From contig CAMYKT010000004.1 in assembly GCA_947259185.1 (NCBI GenBank), positions 30,132 to 94,131 on the forward strand: a stretch of 64,000 nt of DNA, given 5' to 3'. Positions 34,861-43,967 of this stretch are shown here, in pieces (position 1 is the first letter of the stretch; every line of letters begins with the position of its first letter). Source of the DNA: an uncultured Methanobacteriaceae archaeon (GTDB lineage: Archaea > Methanobacteriota > Methanobacteria > Methanobacteriales > Methanobacteriaceae). The translations under genes were made by a program, and so were the position numbers. Under the pieces are notes generated by a model. That model searched no databases, was not told where the DNA came from, and saw only the letters and a list, made by a program, of their open reading frames with translations.

Positions 34861-35342
34861 TGGTTGCCCGCATCAACAAAAAGGATTATATGTAGCTTTT
34901 TTTAAGTTTAAAGGCAGGAGAAAAGGAATTGCTAAGCGCTCCTAAAATCTCAAATAAAAGAAGCCTTTTACCTTAAAAAAGTCTTAATAAAAGATAAAAA
35001 AAGAAATAAAGTAAAAAAAACAGGTATTAAGATAAAACTATAAATAAAGATTAATATGATTTTACTTGAAGATATAAGCCCTTTAAATCTTTTAAATGTT
35101 AAAAATAATGATTTTTTATGCTTTAAAATTTTAGTTCAAAAAACAAAATCTTAAAACTTATTATCAGATACTATTAATTGTATCCCAGAATATTTTTTAT
35201 CAATACCAACATATTGAATCATATTAGATACACTCGAATCCATTACATAAAATTATGCATATTACTTTAAACTAACCATAGATACTCTTATTACAGAAAA
35301 CAATAAGTGAGATTATGGTACTTGAAGCTCATATTGGGGATA
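34861..35342. other. AT-rich gap with one foldable segment
   Basis: Divergent gap between the secreted protein gene and the wyosine gene. Most is featureless. At 34910-34968 nested inverted repeats AAAGGC/GCCTTT and AGGAG/CTCCT could form a two-part stem about 59 bases long, perhaps a small RNA; no adjacent promoter can be assigned with confidence. Confidence 0.3.
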
Positions 35343-35345
35343 TTG

Positions 35346-35356
35346 TATTTAAAAAT
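35346..35356 (+). promoter_or_regulatory. TATA box, near-leaderless start of taw1
   Basis: TATTTAAAAAT is centred about 28 bases before the ATG at 35379. With archaeal spacing, transcription starts within two or three bases of this codon, which has no ribosome site. The mRNA is probably leaderless or nearly so. Confidence 0.5.
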
Positions 35357-35378
35357 AATAAATGACTGAATGATTAAA

Positions 35379-36299
35379 ATGGCACTTTCTAAAGAAAACT
35401 TAAATAAGCTGGAGAAAATGGGATACCGTTTTGTAGGAGAGAATAGACATGCTGCTGCAAAAATTTGCCACTGGACTAAGAAAAGTATCCTGAATGAAGG
35501 AGTTTGTTATAAACAAAAGTTTTATGGGATTGATAGTCATCGCTGTTTGCAGATGTCTCCTAGTATTCCCTTCTGTCACCAAAAGTGTTTATTTTGCTGG
35601 AGAGATTTTTCAGCCACTGAAACTAAATGGGAAGGACAGTATGATGAACCAGGGGAAATTATAGATGGGTGTATTGAGGCTCAAAGAAAATTATTATGTG
35701 GCTTTTTTGGAAATGAGAAATCTGACCCTGAAAAATTAGCCCAGTCACAAAACCCTACCAATGCAGCTATTTCCTTAGCCGGTGAACCCCTGCTTTATCC
35801 AGTAATAGAGGACTTAATAGATGAATTTCACCGCAGAGACTTCACCACGTTTTTGGTAAGTAATGGGATGAGTCCTGAGAAATTAAAGAACATGTCCTCC
35901 GAACCCACCCAGCTTTACATTTCTCTGGATGCCCCTGAAAAAAAGATATTTGATGATCTTTGTCAGCCCCAGATTCCAGGATCCTGGAAAAATCTTAATG
36001 AGTCACTAGAACTCCTACCAAGCATGGATTGCAGAACTGTTATAAGAACCACTTGTGTTAAGAAAAGAAATATGGTAAACCCGGAGGGTTATGCTCGTTT
36101 AATTAAAAAAGCTGCCCCTGATTTTCTGGAAATCAAAGCATATATGTTTGTAGGATATTCCCGGCAACGCCTGGAAAAAGAAAACATGCCTGATTTTAAG
36201 GAAGTAAATAGGTTTGCCCGCGAAATAGGAGATTTATGTGGAATGGAAATAGTAAATGAATCCCAGGAAAGTCTGGTGGTACTTTTAGGAAATAAATAA
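35379..36299 (+). CDS. taw1: 4-demethylwyosine synthase Taw1/TYW1
   Basis: A 306-residue radical-SAM enzyme that adds a two-carbon unit from pyruvate to N1-methylguanosine-37 of tRNA-Phe, the second step of wyosine formation. The SAM cluster motif CHQKCLFC is Cys66, Cys70 and Cys73; Cys30, Cys43 and Cys56, spaced 13 and 13, match the second iron-sulfur cluster of archaeal TYW1. The eukaryotic flavodoxin domain is absent. AAISLAGEPLLYP and YISLDAPEKKIFDDLCQP are family segments. ATG at 35379 is preferred over 35370 because of the promoter spacing. Confidence 0.93.
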   Translation: MALSKENLNKLEKMGYRFVGENRHAAAKICHWTKKSILNEGVCYKQKFYGIDSHRCLQMSPSIPFCHQKCLFCWRDFSATETKWEGQYDEPGEIIDGCIEAQRKLLCGFFGNEKSDPEKLAQSQNPTNAAISLAGEPLLYPVIEDLIDEFHRRDFTTFLVSNGMSPEKLKNMSSEPTQLYISLDAPEKKIFDDLCQPQIPGSWKNLNESLELLPSMDCRTVIRTTCVKKRNMVNPEGYARLIKKAAPDFLEIKAYMFVGYSRQRLEKENMPDFKEVNRFAREIGDLCGMEIVNESQESLVVLLGNK

Positions 36300-36429
36300 C
36301 TATTTTTTTAAAACAACCGTAATTAATTGAATAGACTTAATCATCCCTGAATCATGTTTAACTTAAAATGGTTTAAATTCCATTTAAACATCTTCCTTCT
36401 TTTAATATTATAAATTAAACGTTATATGA

Positions 36430-36440
36430 AAAGTATTTAA
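36430..36440 (+). promoter_or_regulatory. TATA box of the DUF1002 gene
   Basis: AAAGTATTTAA lies 36 bases before the GTG start, predicting a leader of roughly 15 bases that includes the GAGGTGAT ribosome site. Confidence 0.55.
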
Positions 36441-36475
36441 TCAAGTTCAACCTAAGCTGATTATGAGGTGATGCT

Positions 36476-37360
36476 GTGAAGAGATATTTAGCAGGATTTT
36501 TATTAATTTTAGTATTAATTACCCCATTATATGCTGGTTCAGCAGAAGTAATTGGTTTTTCTGTTACCCTTGGCGAAACAACCAATAGTAATGCAGATTA
36601 TAAAAATGCTATGCTGAATTATTTTCAGACAAAAACCGATAAAAATGTTTCAGAAGTCCCTGTTAAAATAATAACCGCTTCTGAAGTAAATGATATTTCC
36701 CAAAGCATTACTGGAAGGACATATGGTTCCAGTCAAATTTTCTCCTGTGCCATGGTAGATTTAAGTTATTCCCCCGATATTAAAGTAGATGTGGATAAAA
36801 GTAAGGTCACTGTGGTAACGCCTCTAATGTATGCTAATGCACTGCAGTCATCTGGAATTGATAAAGGGTACGTGGTGGTAACATCTCCTGTATCAGCCTC
36901 GGGAGAAGCCGCGCTGGCGGGTGTTTTAAAATCATATGAGATAGCAGTGGGGACTCCCATACCCGAAGAAGCTAAAAAAGTTTCCACTGAAGAGCTTTAT
37001 TTGGGAACCCGCTTGGCTAATGAAACTGGAGAAAGCCAGGATAATATTGCAGAATTATTTAGTGAAGTTAAAAATCAAACCCAGGACCAGAATTTAGATG
37101 ATCCTTCTCAGATTCAGATTATTGTGGATAATGCAGCCAGCGAGCTAAATATAAATCTCTCTGATAATCAAACCCAGGAAGTGGCAGATTCTGTGGCCAA
37201 TTCTCAAAAAGTACAGAGCAGTTTAACTGAATTCAAAGAGCAGTTGGATAATATAAGTCAACAGGTTTCCACACCAGAAAATCAGGATATTTTCAGTCAG
37301 ATATCACGTTTCTTACAATGGGCCAGTGAATACCTCCAGAATTTAATATCAGGACCATGA
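36476..37360 (+). CDS. Secreted DUF1002 protein
   Basis: A 294-residue protein with a clear N-terminal signal (KRYLAGFLLILVLITPLYAGSA) and a DUF1002 domain: VTLGETTNSNADYKNAMLNYF, then SQSITGRTYGSSQIFSCAMV and YANALQSSGIDKGYVVVTSPVSASGEAALAGVLKSYE. The C-terminal third is rich in Gln/Asn/Ser and helical. The function of DUF1002 is unknown; members in Firmicutes and methanogens are extracellular. GTG start with GAGGTGATGCT upstream. Stand-alone. Confidence 0.85.
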   Translation: MKRYLAGFLLILVLITPLYAGSAEVIGFSVTLGETTNSNADYKNAMLNYFQTKTDKNVSEVPVKIITASEVNDISQSITGRTYGSSQIFSCAMVDLSYSPDIKVDVDKSKVTVVTPLMYANALQSSGIDKGYVVVTSPVSASGEAALAGVLKSYEIAVGTPIPEEAKKVSTEELYLGTRLANETGESQDNIAELFSEVKNQTQDQNLDDPSQIQIIVDNAASELNINLSDNQTQEVADSVANSQKVQSSLTEFKEQLDNISQQVSTPENQDIFSQISRFLQWASEYLQNLISGP

Positions 37361-37592
37361 TATTCTGACTTAAAAATTCTTTTTTTTAATTTTTTAATAT
37401 CTCAAATTATTTTTTAAAGTTTAAGATTAAATAAATATTATGTTAATAATTTACCGATTTTGCTGCTTTTATTTTTAATTGCTTCAAAAATTATTTAAAT
37501 TATCTCATGTTTTTTTTTTAAATTTTTAATCCATAATCTAACTGCAGGTAACAAAAATAATCAAATCTTACTTTAATTTTCCAAGCAAACAC

Positions 37593-38726
37593 TTGAGAAC
37601 CATAATATTTATAATAATGTTAATCAACACTTATTTGATAATCATGTTTATTGCCCAAAATAACCTTCAATTAATACTGGAAGTAGCATTCATAATCCAT
37701 ATCGTTATACTTCTACTCTTTAATATCATAGCTCTGCCACTGAGTATGGTTCTATTTTTAGGGATAGTTCTAACCGTATTAATTGGGAGTCTTCTCCTGG
37801 CGGATGTTGCTTTTCTTTTCTTACCTTTATTATCCCATCATGAGTTTACCCACCCCTTCGGATCACTGGCAGTATTTGCTTGGGTAACCATTGCTGCAGC
37901 AGCCAATCTATTAACTGAAGTGGGTATTAAATCAACTTCTATTAAAACCCTCACTATCATTCTATTTTTTATAATTGCAGTAGCAGGGGGTTTAATGCAC
38001 CGATCCTTTTTGATACTATGGTTTTTAGGGTGGGCGTTAGGTTATTTGATAATGTCTAAAAGTTTTAAAAGAAGCACCAATATCACTTCCAAATCCATAA
38101 TAGGATGGACACTAGCCGGTGGTCTTGGATTTGCCATTATGGAATTATTATCCCGTTTTCTGGATAAACCAATAATAAGTCCTCTTTTAAGAGTTTCAAG
38201 AATTGAGCACTATTCCATCTCCAGTTTAAAAATGGTAATACAGAATACTACATTGTGGGGGCATGTACAGGGGTCGTGTTATTGGGGAGTTGAATGCTTA
38301 GGAGGAGCAGACGGATACATTACTCTCCCTATGAGCCTCATTCAGTCATTTGGATTGCCATATCATTTATTTTATGGTGTACTGGTTAATAGGAAAGATG
38401 AAATAGATTATATGTTGCCCGGTATATTTGCCGTAGCCTTTGATGCCGGATATGCAGGCATAATATTCCTTTTAACCTGGATAATGATTGTAAGTTGTAC
38501 CGGTTTTTATGTTCTACGGAAATATCGCAGTAAAAGAAAAAGCGGAAGTAAAATGTATCTGGGAAAGGAAGTATTATTGATTGGAGCATTATCTGCATTT
38601 TTAGCACAGAGCATAATTGGTTTATTCATTTTTAACCGTTCATTTAATGGATCGGCTATGCTAGCTTATATAGTACTTTCTGCTCTGGTAATGGCCCATG
38701 TAGCCACTTTGAAAAGGAGCATATGA
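37593..38726 (+). CDS. Polytopic membrane protein, unknown
   Basis: A 377-residue protein with about ten membrane helices. The outer-side loop between residues about 190 and 265 (IEHYSISSLKMVIQNTT, WGHVQGSCYWGVECLGGADGY) is polar and holds two cysteines. A short outer loop late in a helix bundle resembles O-antigen polymerase-like proteins, but no defining motif is seen. The start is uncertain: TTG at 37593 or ATG at 37617, neither with a good ribosome site. The next gene starts 10 bases downstream, so the two are cotranscribed. Confidence 0.65.
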   Translation: MRTIIFIIMLINTYLIIMFIAQNNLQLILEVAFIIHIVILLLFNIIALPLSMVLFLGIVLTVLIGSLLLADVAFLFLPLLSHHEFTHPFGSLAVFAWVTIAAAANLLTEVGIKSTSIKTLTIILFFIIAVAGGLMHRSFLILWFLGWALGYLIMSKSFKRSTNITSKSIIGWTLAGGLGFAIMELLSRFLDKPIISPLLRVSRIEHYSISSLKMVIQNTTLWGHVQGSCYWGVECLGGADGYITLPMSLIQSFGLPYHLFYGVLVNRKDEIDYMLPGIFAVAFDAGYAGIIFLLTWIMIVSCTGFYVLRKYRSKRKSGSKMYLGKEVLLIGALSAFLAQSIIGLFIFNRSFNGSAMLAYIVLSALVMAHVATLKRSI

Positions 38727-38736
38727 GGTTTTTTTT

Positions 38737-39240
38737 ATGACCCTGGAAAGAAAAATAAGCTTAATTTTTAGATTGGATGAGGAGAACTGGATGAGGCATG
38801 CTAATCCATGGAGCGGTTGGACCCGATTTACAGCTTTACCTTTACTTGTAATTGCATTCTGGAGTAGGGTCTGGATTGGTTGGTGGTCATTAATAATAAT
38901 AGCCATAGCATTAATTTGGACCTATTTTAACCCTAGACTTTTTAAAAAACCCAAATCAACTGATAATTGGGCTTCAAAAGCAGTTTTAGGGGAAAGAGTA
39001 TGGTCAAACCGGGATCAAATCCCAGTTCCTAATCATCATAGATATCCACCCCACATACTAAACCTTATTGCTGCAATAGGGGGATTAATTGTTATCTGGA
39101 GCGTTTATTTCCTTGAAACCTGGCCCTTATTAATTGGTTTCTCTCTGATTTATTTAGGAAAAGTGTGGTACCTGGACAGAATGGTTTGGCTTTATGAAGA
39201 CCAGAAACATATACCAGAATATGGAAAATGGCTTTATTGA
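38737..39240 (+). CDS. DUF6653-like small membrane protein
   Basis: A 167-residue protein with about four membrane helices in two pairs. The segment EENWMRHANPWSGWTRFTALPL is the conserved N-terminal signature as I recall it for the DUF6653 family, and FLETWPLLIGFSLIYLGKVWYLDRMVWLYED closes the protein. Function unknown. The start is 10 bases after the upstream membrane-protein gene, so they probably form one unit. It converges with sucC. Confidence 0.7.
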   Translation: MTLERKISLIFRLDEENWMRHANPWSGWTRFTALPLLVIAFWSRVWIGWWSLIIIAIALIWTYFNPRLFKKPKSTDNWASKAVLGERVWSNRDQIPVPNHHRYPPHILNLIAAIGGLIVIWSVYFLETWPLLIGFSLIYLGKVWYLDRMVWLYEDQKHIPEYGKWLY

Positions 39241-39298
39241 ATTAATATCTGTAATTAGATCTCTTCATAGAGAATCGGGCTTACTAAACAAAAATGAA

Positions 39299-40402
39299 TT
39301 AAAGGGATCGGCAAAGTTCAACTGCTTTTTTAGCAGCATCCTCCATGGATGTCTCATAAGAAACACCCGCATTGGAAAGTAATCTTTGTCCTTCTTCTTC
39401 ATTAGTGCCAGTTAGGCGTATAACCAGCGGAAAATTCCGAGGAGTATCCTTTAAAGCATTTATTACACCCCTTGCAACATCATCAGCCCTGGTAATGCCC
39501 CCCAATACATTTAGAAATATGACTTTCACCGGAGGATGCGCTATAACCAGATTAAGTGCTTTTTTTATTATCTCTGGTGAGGCACCTCCCCCAATATCTA
39601 AAAAGGTTGCAGGTTCTCCTCCATTAAGTTTAATCATATCCATTCCCGTAAGGGTTAATCCAGCTCCATTACCAATAACTGCAATATCCCCCTCTAATTT
39701 AACAAAGGCAAATTCTTCAGATTCAAACTCTTCTAAATCCTTTAATTCCGAGTGCCTGTAAATAGAGTCATCATCCAGATCTAGTTTGGCATCTGCTGCT
39801 AAAACTCCTTCTGGAGTGATTACTAGCGGGTTTATCTCTGCCAGATGAGCATCATATTTTTGGAATACCTGGAATAATTTCCAGATAGTGGCTCCCACAG
39901 AAGAAATGAGCTCACTACCCACCCCCATTTTACGGGCAATTTCCCTAGCCTGGTATGGTAAAAATTCATCCAGAGGATTTACATGATATTTTATGATTTT
40001 TTCAGGGCTATTAATTGCAAGATCTTCTATATCAACCCCTCCTTCTCCACTAGCCATAATCAATGGTTTCCTGGAAGATCGGTCCATGGCTATACTTAAG
40101 TAAAATTCTTTTTGAATTTCAGCTTTATGTTCCACTAAAACTGTGTTTACTTTTTCGCCTTTTATTTGAGTTGATAATAATTCCCTGGCAATTTTTTCTG
40201 CTTTTTGAGGAGTATCTGCGAATTTTATACCCCCAGCTTTGCCTCTACCTCCCACCAGAACCTGGGACTTTATAGCCACTGATTTTTTCATTTTTTCAGC
40301 AATCATCTGGGCTTCCTTCCCACTACGGGCTATTTCACCAGGCGGTATGGGTATGCCTTCCTTTTGAAAAATTTTTTTAGCACTGTGTTCATAAAGTTTC
40401 AT
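39299..40402 (-). CDS. sucC: Succinyl-CoA ligase (ADP-forming) beta subunit
   Basis: A 367-residue ATP-grasp subunit: MKLYEHSAKKIFQKEGIPIP, KSQVLVGGRGKAGGIKFA (nucleotide site), LAEINPLV with Mg2+ ligands and FLDIGGGASPEIIKKAL near the end. With the alpha subunit SucD (not in the window) it makes succinyl-CoA from succinate. Start 40402 follows AGGGGGTT; the TTG at 40417 precedes the ribosome site and is not used. It sits last behind korDABC, which consumes succinyl-CoA, so the two steps of the reductive half-cycle are co-expressed. Confidence 0.96.
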   Translation of the reverse strand: MKLYEHSAKKIFQKEGIPIPPGEIARSGKEAQMIAEKMKKSVAIKSQVLVGGRGKAGGIKFADTPQKAEKIARELLSTQIKGEKVNTVLVEHKAEIQKEFYLSIAMDRSSRKPLIMASGEGGVDIEDLAINSPEKIIKYHVNPLDEFLPYQAREIARKMGVGSELISSVGATIWKLFQVFQKYDAHLAEINPLVITPEGVLAADAKLDLDDDSIYRHSELKDLEEFESEEFAFVKLEGDIAVIGNGAGLTLTGMDMIKLNGGEPATFLDIGGGASPEIIKKALNLVIAHPPVKVIFLNVLGGITRADDVARGVINALKDTPRNFPLVIRLTGTNEEEGQRLLSNAGVSYETSMEDAAKKAVELCRSL

Positions 40403-40467
40403 ATTAACCCCCTGCAATCCTTATGGATACAAATTTATCATTAATTGAAAGAATAAATTTAATTTAT

Positions 40468-41016
40468 TTAATCAAAAATAGCTTCGCCTGCTTCAAAAGC
40501 TGCCAGGTTCTTATCTTCAGTACCGGGTGGAACACTATCTTTGATTGCATTTCTTGCTGCTTCCTCAGATATTATATTTGTCGCACGGGTAACGGCCCCT
40601 ATCATGACAATATTGGCTACTATTTTAAGGCCGATTTTATCTTCAGCAGTGCGGGTCACCGGGGCCTTAAAATAATTGATATTATGTTCCTGGATAAAAG
40701 GCATTACCTCTTCTTCCATAATCATATCGGGATCAGCAATTAAAATTCCACCATCTTTCAAGTCATCCAGGTATGCCATTAAAGCAGGATGAGACATGGC
40801 CACCAGTATATCTGGTTTTTGAACTTTGGGGTAGTCAATTTCCTCAGTGCTTATTACCACTTCTGCCCGGGAAGCACCTCCCCTTGCTTCAGGCCCATAA
40901 GATTGGGTCTGCACGGCATAGATATCGTCATATAAAGAAGCAGCTTTCCCAATGACTATCCCTGCCATTATAATACCTTGGCCTCCAAATCCTGCGATTC
41001 TTATTTCCTTACGCAA
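40468..41016 (-). CDS. korC: 2-oxoglutarate:ferredoxin oxidoreductase gamma subunit
   Basis: A 182-residue gamma subunit: IRIAGFGGQGIIMAGIVIGKAA, then AVQTQSYGPEARGGASRAEVVIS and AFEAGEAIFD. It completes the KorABCD complex that reductively carboxylates succinyl-CoA to 2-oxoglutarate with reduced ferredoxin. The TTG start at 41016 follows GGGGGATTAAA and lies one base after the korB stop codon, indicating translational coupling. Confidence 0.95.
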   Translation of the reverse strand: MRKEIRIAGFGGQGIIMAGIVIGKAASLYDDIYAVQTQSYGPEARGGASRAEVVISTEEIDYPKVQKPDILVAMSHPALMAYLDDLKDGGILIADPDMIMEEEVMPFIQEHNINYFKAPVTRTAEDKIGLKIVANIVMIGAVTRATNIISEEAARNAIKDSVPPGTEDKNLAAFEAGEAIFD

Positions 41017-41017
41017 T

Positions 41018-41881
41018 TTAATCCCCCATATATGCAGATTTAATAGATTTTGACCTATTTCCACTTTTCTCCTCAATGAGGTTATATAATTCCTGTGAAT
41101 ATTCGGCCTGGTTTTTATTAACAAATTCTCCTACAATTAATTTTCCAACCAGTTCCTCAGGATTCATTTTATCAGCTTTCCTTTTATTTATACTGTTATC
41201 TTTCATCCATCTGAGCATTTCCAAAGGTGACTTCATCTTGTTTTTCCGGCCATAATAAGTATGGCACTGGGAAACCGCTTCAACAAATGAAAATCCTTTA
41301 TTATTCAATGCATTTTTAATGGCATTAGCTAATTGTAGTGGTTGAGCTGTGGTCCATCTAGCCACATATGTAGCTCCTGCAGCTGAAACAAGTTCAGCAA
41401 GATCAAATGGTCTTTCAAATGCCCCATAAGGTGCGGTGCTCCCATAACTTCCCTGGGGTGAAGTAGGACTTATTTGTCCTCCCGTCATTCCATAGATACT
41501 ATTATTAATACAAATCACAGTGAGATCTATGTTTCTTCTGGCACCATGAATAAGATGATTGCCTCCAATAGCTGCTGCATCGCCATCGCCTGTGAATACG
41601 ACTACATCCATATTCGGATTTCCTAATTTAATACCTGTAGCAAAAGAAATAGGCCTTCCATGAGTAGTGTGTAATGAATCACATTTGACATATCCTGGTA
41701 TTCGAGATGAGCATCCAATACCTGATGCCATATTGATATTATTTAAATCCATTTGAGCCATTTCCATGCCTTTAAAAAAGGCATTTAATACGGTTCCATT
41801 ACCACAGCCAGCACAGAAAATATTGGGAAGCCTATCCTTTCTAAGATATTTCATAAAAGGACTTTCATTAGTTTCTTCCAT
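41018..41881 (-). CDS. korB: 2-oxoglutarate:ferredoxin oxidoreductase beta subunit
   Basis: A 287-residue thiamine-diphosphate subunit. The TPP/Mg motif is TGDGDAAAIGGNHLIHGARRN...CINN; the cysteines in NIFCAGCGNGT and GIGCSSRIPGY supply cluster ligands as in pyruvate and oxoglutarate ferredoxin oxidoreductases. AAAGGAG precedes the ATG. Third gene of the kor operon. Confidence 0.95.
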   Translation of the reverse strand: MEETNESPFMKYLRKDRLPNIFCAGCGNGTVLNAFFKGMEMAQMDLNNINMASGIGCSSRIPGYVKCDSLHTTHGRPISFATGIKLGNPNMDVVVFTGDGDAAAIGGNHLIHGARRNIDLTVICINNSIYGMTGGQISPTSPQGSYGSTAPYGAFERPFDLAELVSAAGATYVARWTTAQPLQLANAIKNALNNKGFSFVEAVSQCHTYYGRKNKMKSPLEMLRWMKDNSINKRKADKMNPEELVGKLIVGEFVNKNQAEYSQELYNLIEEKSGNRSKSIKSAYMGD

Positions 41882-41920
41882 TTTTTAAACTCCTTTATAT
41901 GCTTATATTAATATGAATCA

Positions 41921-43045
41921 TTAAACTGATTTAATTTTAGATAATATTTCATCAGGTTTGTGTATTTCCCCACCAATTTTAGGGTGTAGATAAACCTTTG
42001 ATTGTCCGGCAGCAACTCTCTGTACTTCATAAAACATTTGGCCCAGATTCATCTCCACCACTATAAGTTTACTTGCAGATTCTGCTGCTTTTTGAATCTG
42101 TTTTTCAGGGAAAGGCCATGGAGTATCAATTTTAATATATCCTGCTTTAATACCCGCTTTCCGGGCATTTTTTACTGCAGTAGTAACTGATCGGGAAGGA
42201 GCCCCATAAGATATCAGGATAATATCTGCATCTTCACAGAATTCCTGCTTTACCCGGGTTATATCATCTCTATTTTTTAATATTTTATCACACAATCGAT
42301 TAACCAGTTTAGAGTGTTGTTCCGGACTTGATGCATCAGGATATCCCTGTTCATCGTGAGTAAGTCCCGTTACATGTAAATTATAGCCTTCACCAAATAA
42401 GGGCATTTCGGGAGTATCTGTGGGATCTGCCTTAAATGGTAAAAAATCTCCAGGGCCTTTAGAGGGCATTTTACGGTTAATTAAATCCATTTTTTCAGGT
42501 ATGGATATCTTTTCCCTCATATGTCCCACTATCTCATCTCCCAGGACTATAACCGGTACCCTATACTTTTCTGATAAGTTAAATGCCTCCACAGTAAAGT
42601 CAAAGCATTCCTGGACAGAAGATGGAGATAAAGCTATTATTTCATAATCACCATGAGATCCCCACCGGGCCTGCATCATATCACTTTGAGAAGCCATGGT
42701 GGGCTGTCCAGTTGAAGGAGAACCTCTCTGGATATCAGCTATTACTAAAGGGGTTTCAGTCATAGCTGCATAACCGATATGTTCTTGCATTAGAGATAGA
42801 CCTGGGCCGGAAGTAGCTGTCATCCCTTTAACGCCAGTCCACACAGCACCAATAACTGATCCCAAGGCAGCGATTTCGTCTTCCATCTGAATAAATGATC
42901 CTCCTTCTTTAGGAAGAAGTACTGCCATGCTTTCTGCAATTTCAGTGGAAGGTGTAATGGGGTATCCTCCAAAAAACATACACCCTGCTTTTATGGCTCC
43001 ATGGGCACATGCTTCATTGCCCTGAATAAAATATTCATTGTTCAT
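41921..43045 (-). CDS. korA: 2-oxoglutarate:ferredoxin oxidoreductase alpha subunit
   Basis: A 374-residue alpha subunit with the pyrimidine-binding and transketolase C-terminal domains: FIQGNEACAHGAIKAGCMFFGGYPITPSTEIAE, then GMTATSGPGLSLMQEHIGYA and RGSPSTGQPTMASQSDMMQARWGSHGD. The ATG overlaps the last codons of korD by 11 bases, with GGAGGAAG inside korD as its ribosome site. Confidence 0.95.
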   Translation of the reverse strand: MNNEYFIQGNEACAHGAIKAGCMFFGGYPITPSTEIAESMAVLLPKEGGSFIQMEDEIAALGSVIGAVWTGVKGMTATSGPGLSLMQEHIGYAAMTETPLVIADIQRGSPSTGQPTMASQSDMMQARWGSHGDYEIIALSPSSVQECFDFTVEAFNLSEKYRVPVIVLGDEIVGHMREKISIPEKMDLINRKMPSKGPGDFLPFKADPTDTPEMPLFGEGYNLHVTGLTHDEQGYPDASSPEQHSKLVNRLCDKILKNRDDITRVKQEFCEDADIILISYGAPSRSVTTAVKNARKAGIKAGYIKIDTPWPFPEKQIQKAAESASKLIVVEMNLGQMFYEVQRVAAGQSKVYLHPKIGGEIHKPDEILSKIKSV

Positions 43046-43259
43046 CGTCTTCCTCCACCTTTATAGCTTGATCAGGACACATCAAAGCACATAAATTACA
43101 TTTAGAACATTTATCCTGGTTTTTTGGTATGGGAATGTGCACTCCCTTCTTATCCAAAGTTTTAGATTGCTCATATACCTTTTTAGGACAGAATTCCATG
43201 CAAATATTGCATCCCTTACATAGATTAGGGTCTAGTTTTATCATGTTAATTCGTCTCAT
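43035..43259 (-). CDS. korD: 2-oxoglutarate:ferredoxin oxidoreductase delta (ferredoxin) subunit
   Basis: A 74-residue ferredoxin with two 4Fe-4S motifs, CKGCNICMEFCP and CSKCNLCALMCP. It feeds electrons to the catalytic subunits. First gene of the kor operon; the promoter region upstream contains a 15-base direct repeat (43302-43332). Confidence 0.95.
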   Translation of the reverse strand: MRRINMIKLDPNLCKGCNICMEFCPKKVYEQSKTLDKKGVHIPIPKNQDKCSKCNLCALMCPDQAIKVEEDDEQ

Positions 43260-43301
43260 TTTTTTTATTCAAATTAAAAATAGTTTTGATTTATTTATTT
43301 A

Positions 43302-43332
43302 AATAATTAATCATTATAATAATTAATCATTA
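43302..43332 (-). promoter_or_regulatory. 15-base direct repeat upstream of the kor operon
   Basis: AATAATTAATCATTA occurs twice, 16 bases apart from start to start, 43 bases before korD. Each copy contains the near-palindrome TAATGATTA on the minus strand. It is placed where an operator or upstream activator would be; no regulator is identified. Confidence 0.4.
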
Positions 43333-43530
43333 CTAATTATACTCAAAAATCCAGTTTTAGTTTTTCTCTCTGGATTTTTAGAAAATTCTTAAAAATTAGA
43401 TTAAATAATATTAAATTGATTTTAGGATTTAAATAATTTTTTTTTATTTAAAAATTCAGATTTAGGAATATTATTACAATCTATTAAAATTCGTTGATTA
43501 ATGGAATAGTAATTGATAAAAAAAGGAATA

Positions 43531-43923
43531 TTATTCTTCACTTATACTTTCCACATACATTAAAGGATAATTCAGTTCCGGAATAAACTTCATTCTGATT
43601 AGCGCCCTGATTTTTTGAAATTCTGAATGGATTTCCACATCCAGCATATCCCCGGTGAGGGAAGTATATTCAAATTCATTATCCAGTTCAGCTAATATTT
43701 GGGGATTAATAAGAACTTTGATCTTCTTAATTCCTGGCTGCAATTCAATACTATCTTCAATGGCTTTTTGAAGAGAATCTGCACTTTTTAAACTTACCGG
43801 GGTTCCTATGAATTGGTGGAAAAGTGCTCCCATACTTATAGCACCCTCAAATATGGCCCTCTCCCGGGAAGATAGGTTGCTGAAATATTTTTCATTTACT
43901 TTATCGTTATCATTGATATCCAT
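43531..43923 (-). CDS. mptD: Archaeal dihydroneopterin aldolase MptD
   Basis: A 130-residue protein of the archaeal DUF372/MptD family: FSNLSSRERAIFEGAISMGALFHQFIGTPV is the family signature and ALIRMKFIPELNYPLMYVESI ends it. It converts 7,8-dihydroneopterin to 6-hydroxymethyl-7,8-dihydropterin in tetrahydromethanopterin synthesis. Start 43923 has GGTG upstream and an ATG; a GTG two codons earlier is possible. It lies 44 bases after the sortase gene on the same strand. Confidence 0.88.
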   Translation of the reverse strand: MDINDNDKVNEKYFSNLSSRERAIFEGAISMGALFHQFIGTPVSLKSADSLQKAIEDSIELQPGIKKIKVLINPQILAELDNEFEYTSLTGDMLDVEIHSEFQKIRALIRMKFIPELNYPLMYVESISEE

Positions 43924-43967
43924 ACACACACCATTTGAGTAAAATTATGGAAGGTTTTAGTTGCCCA

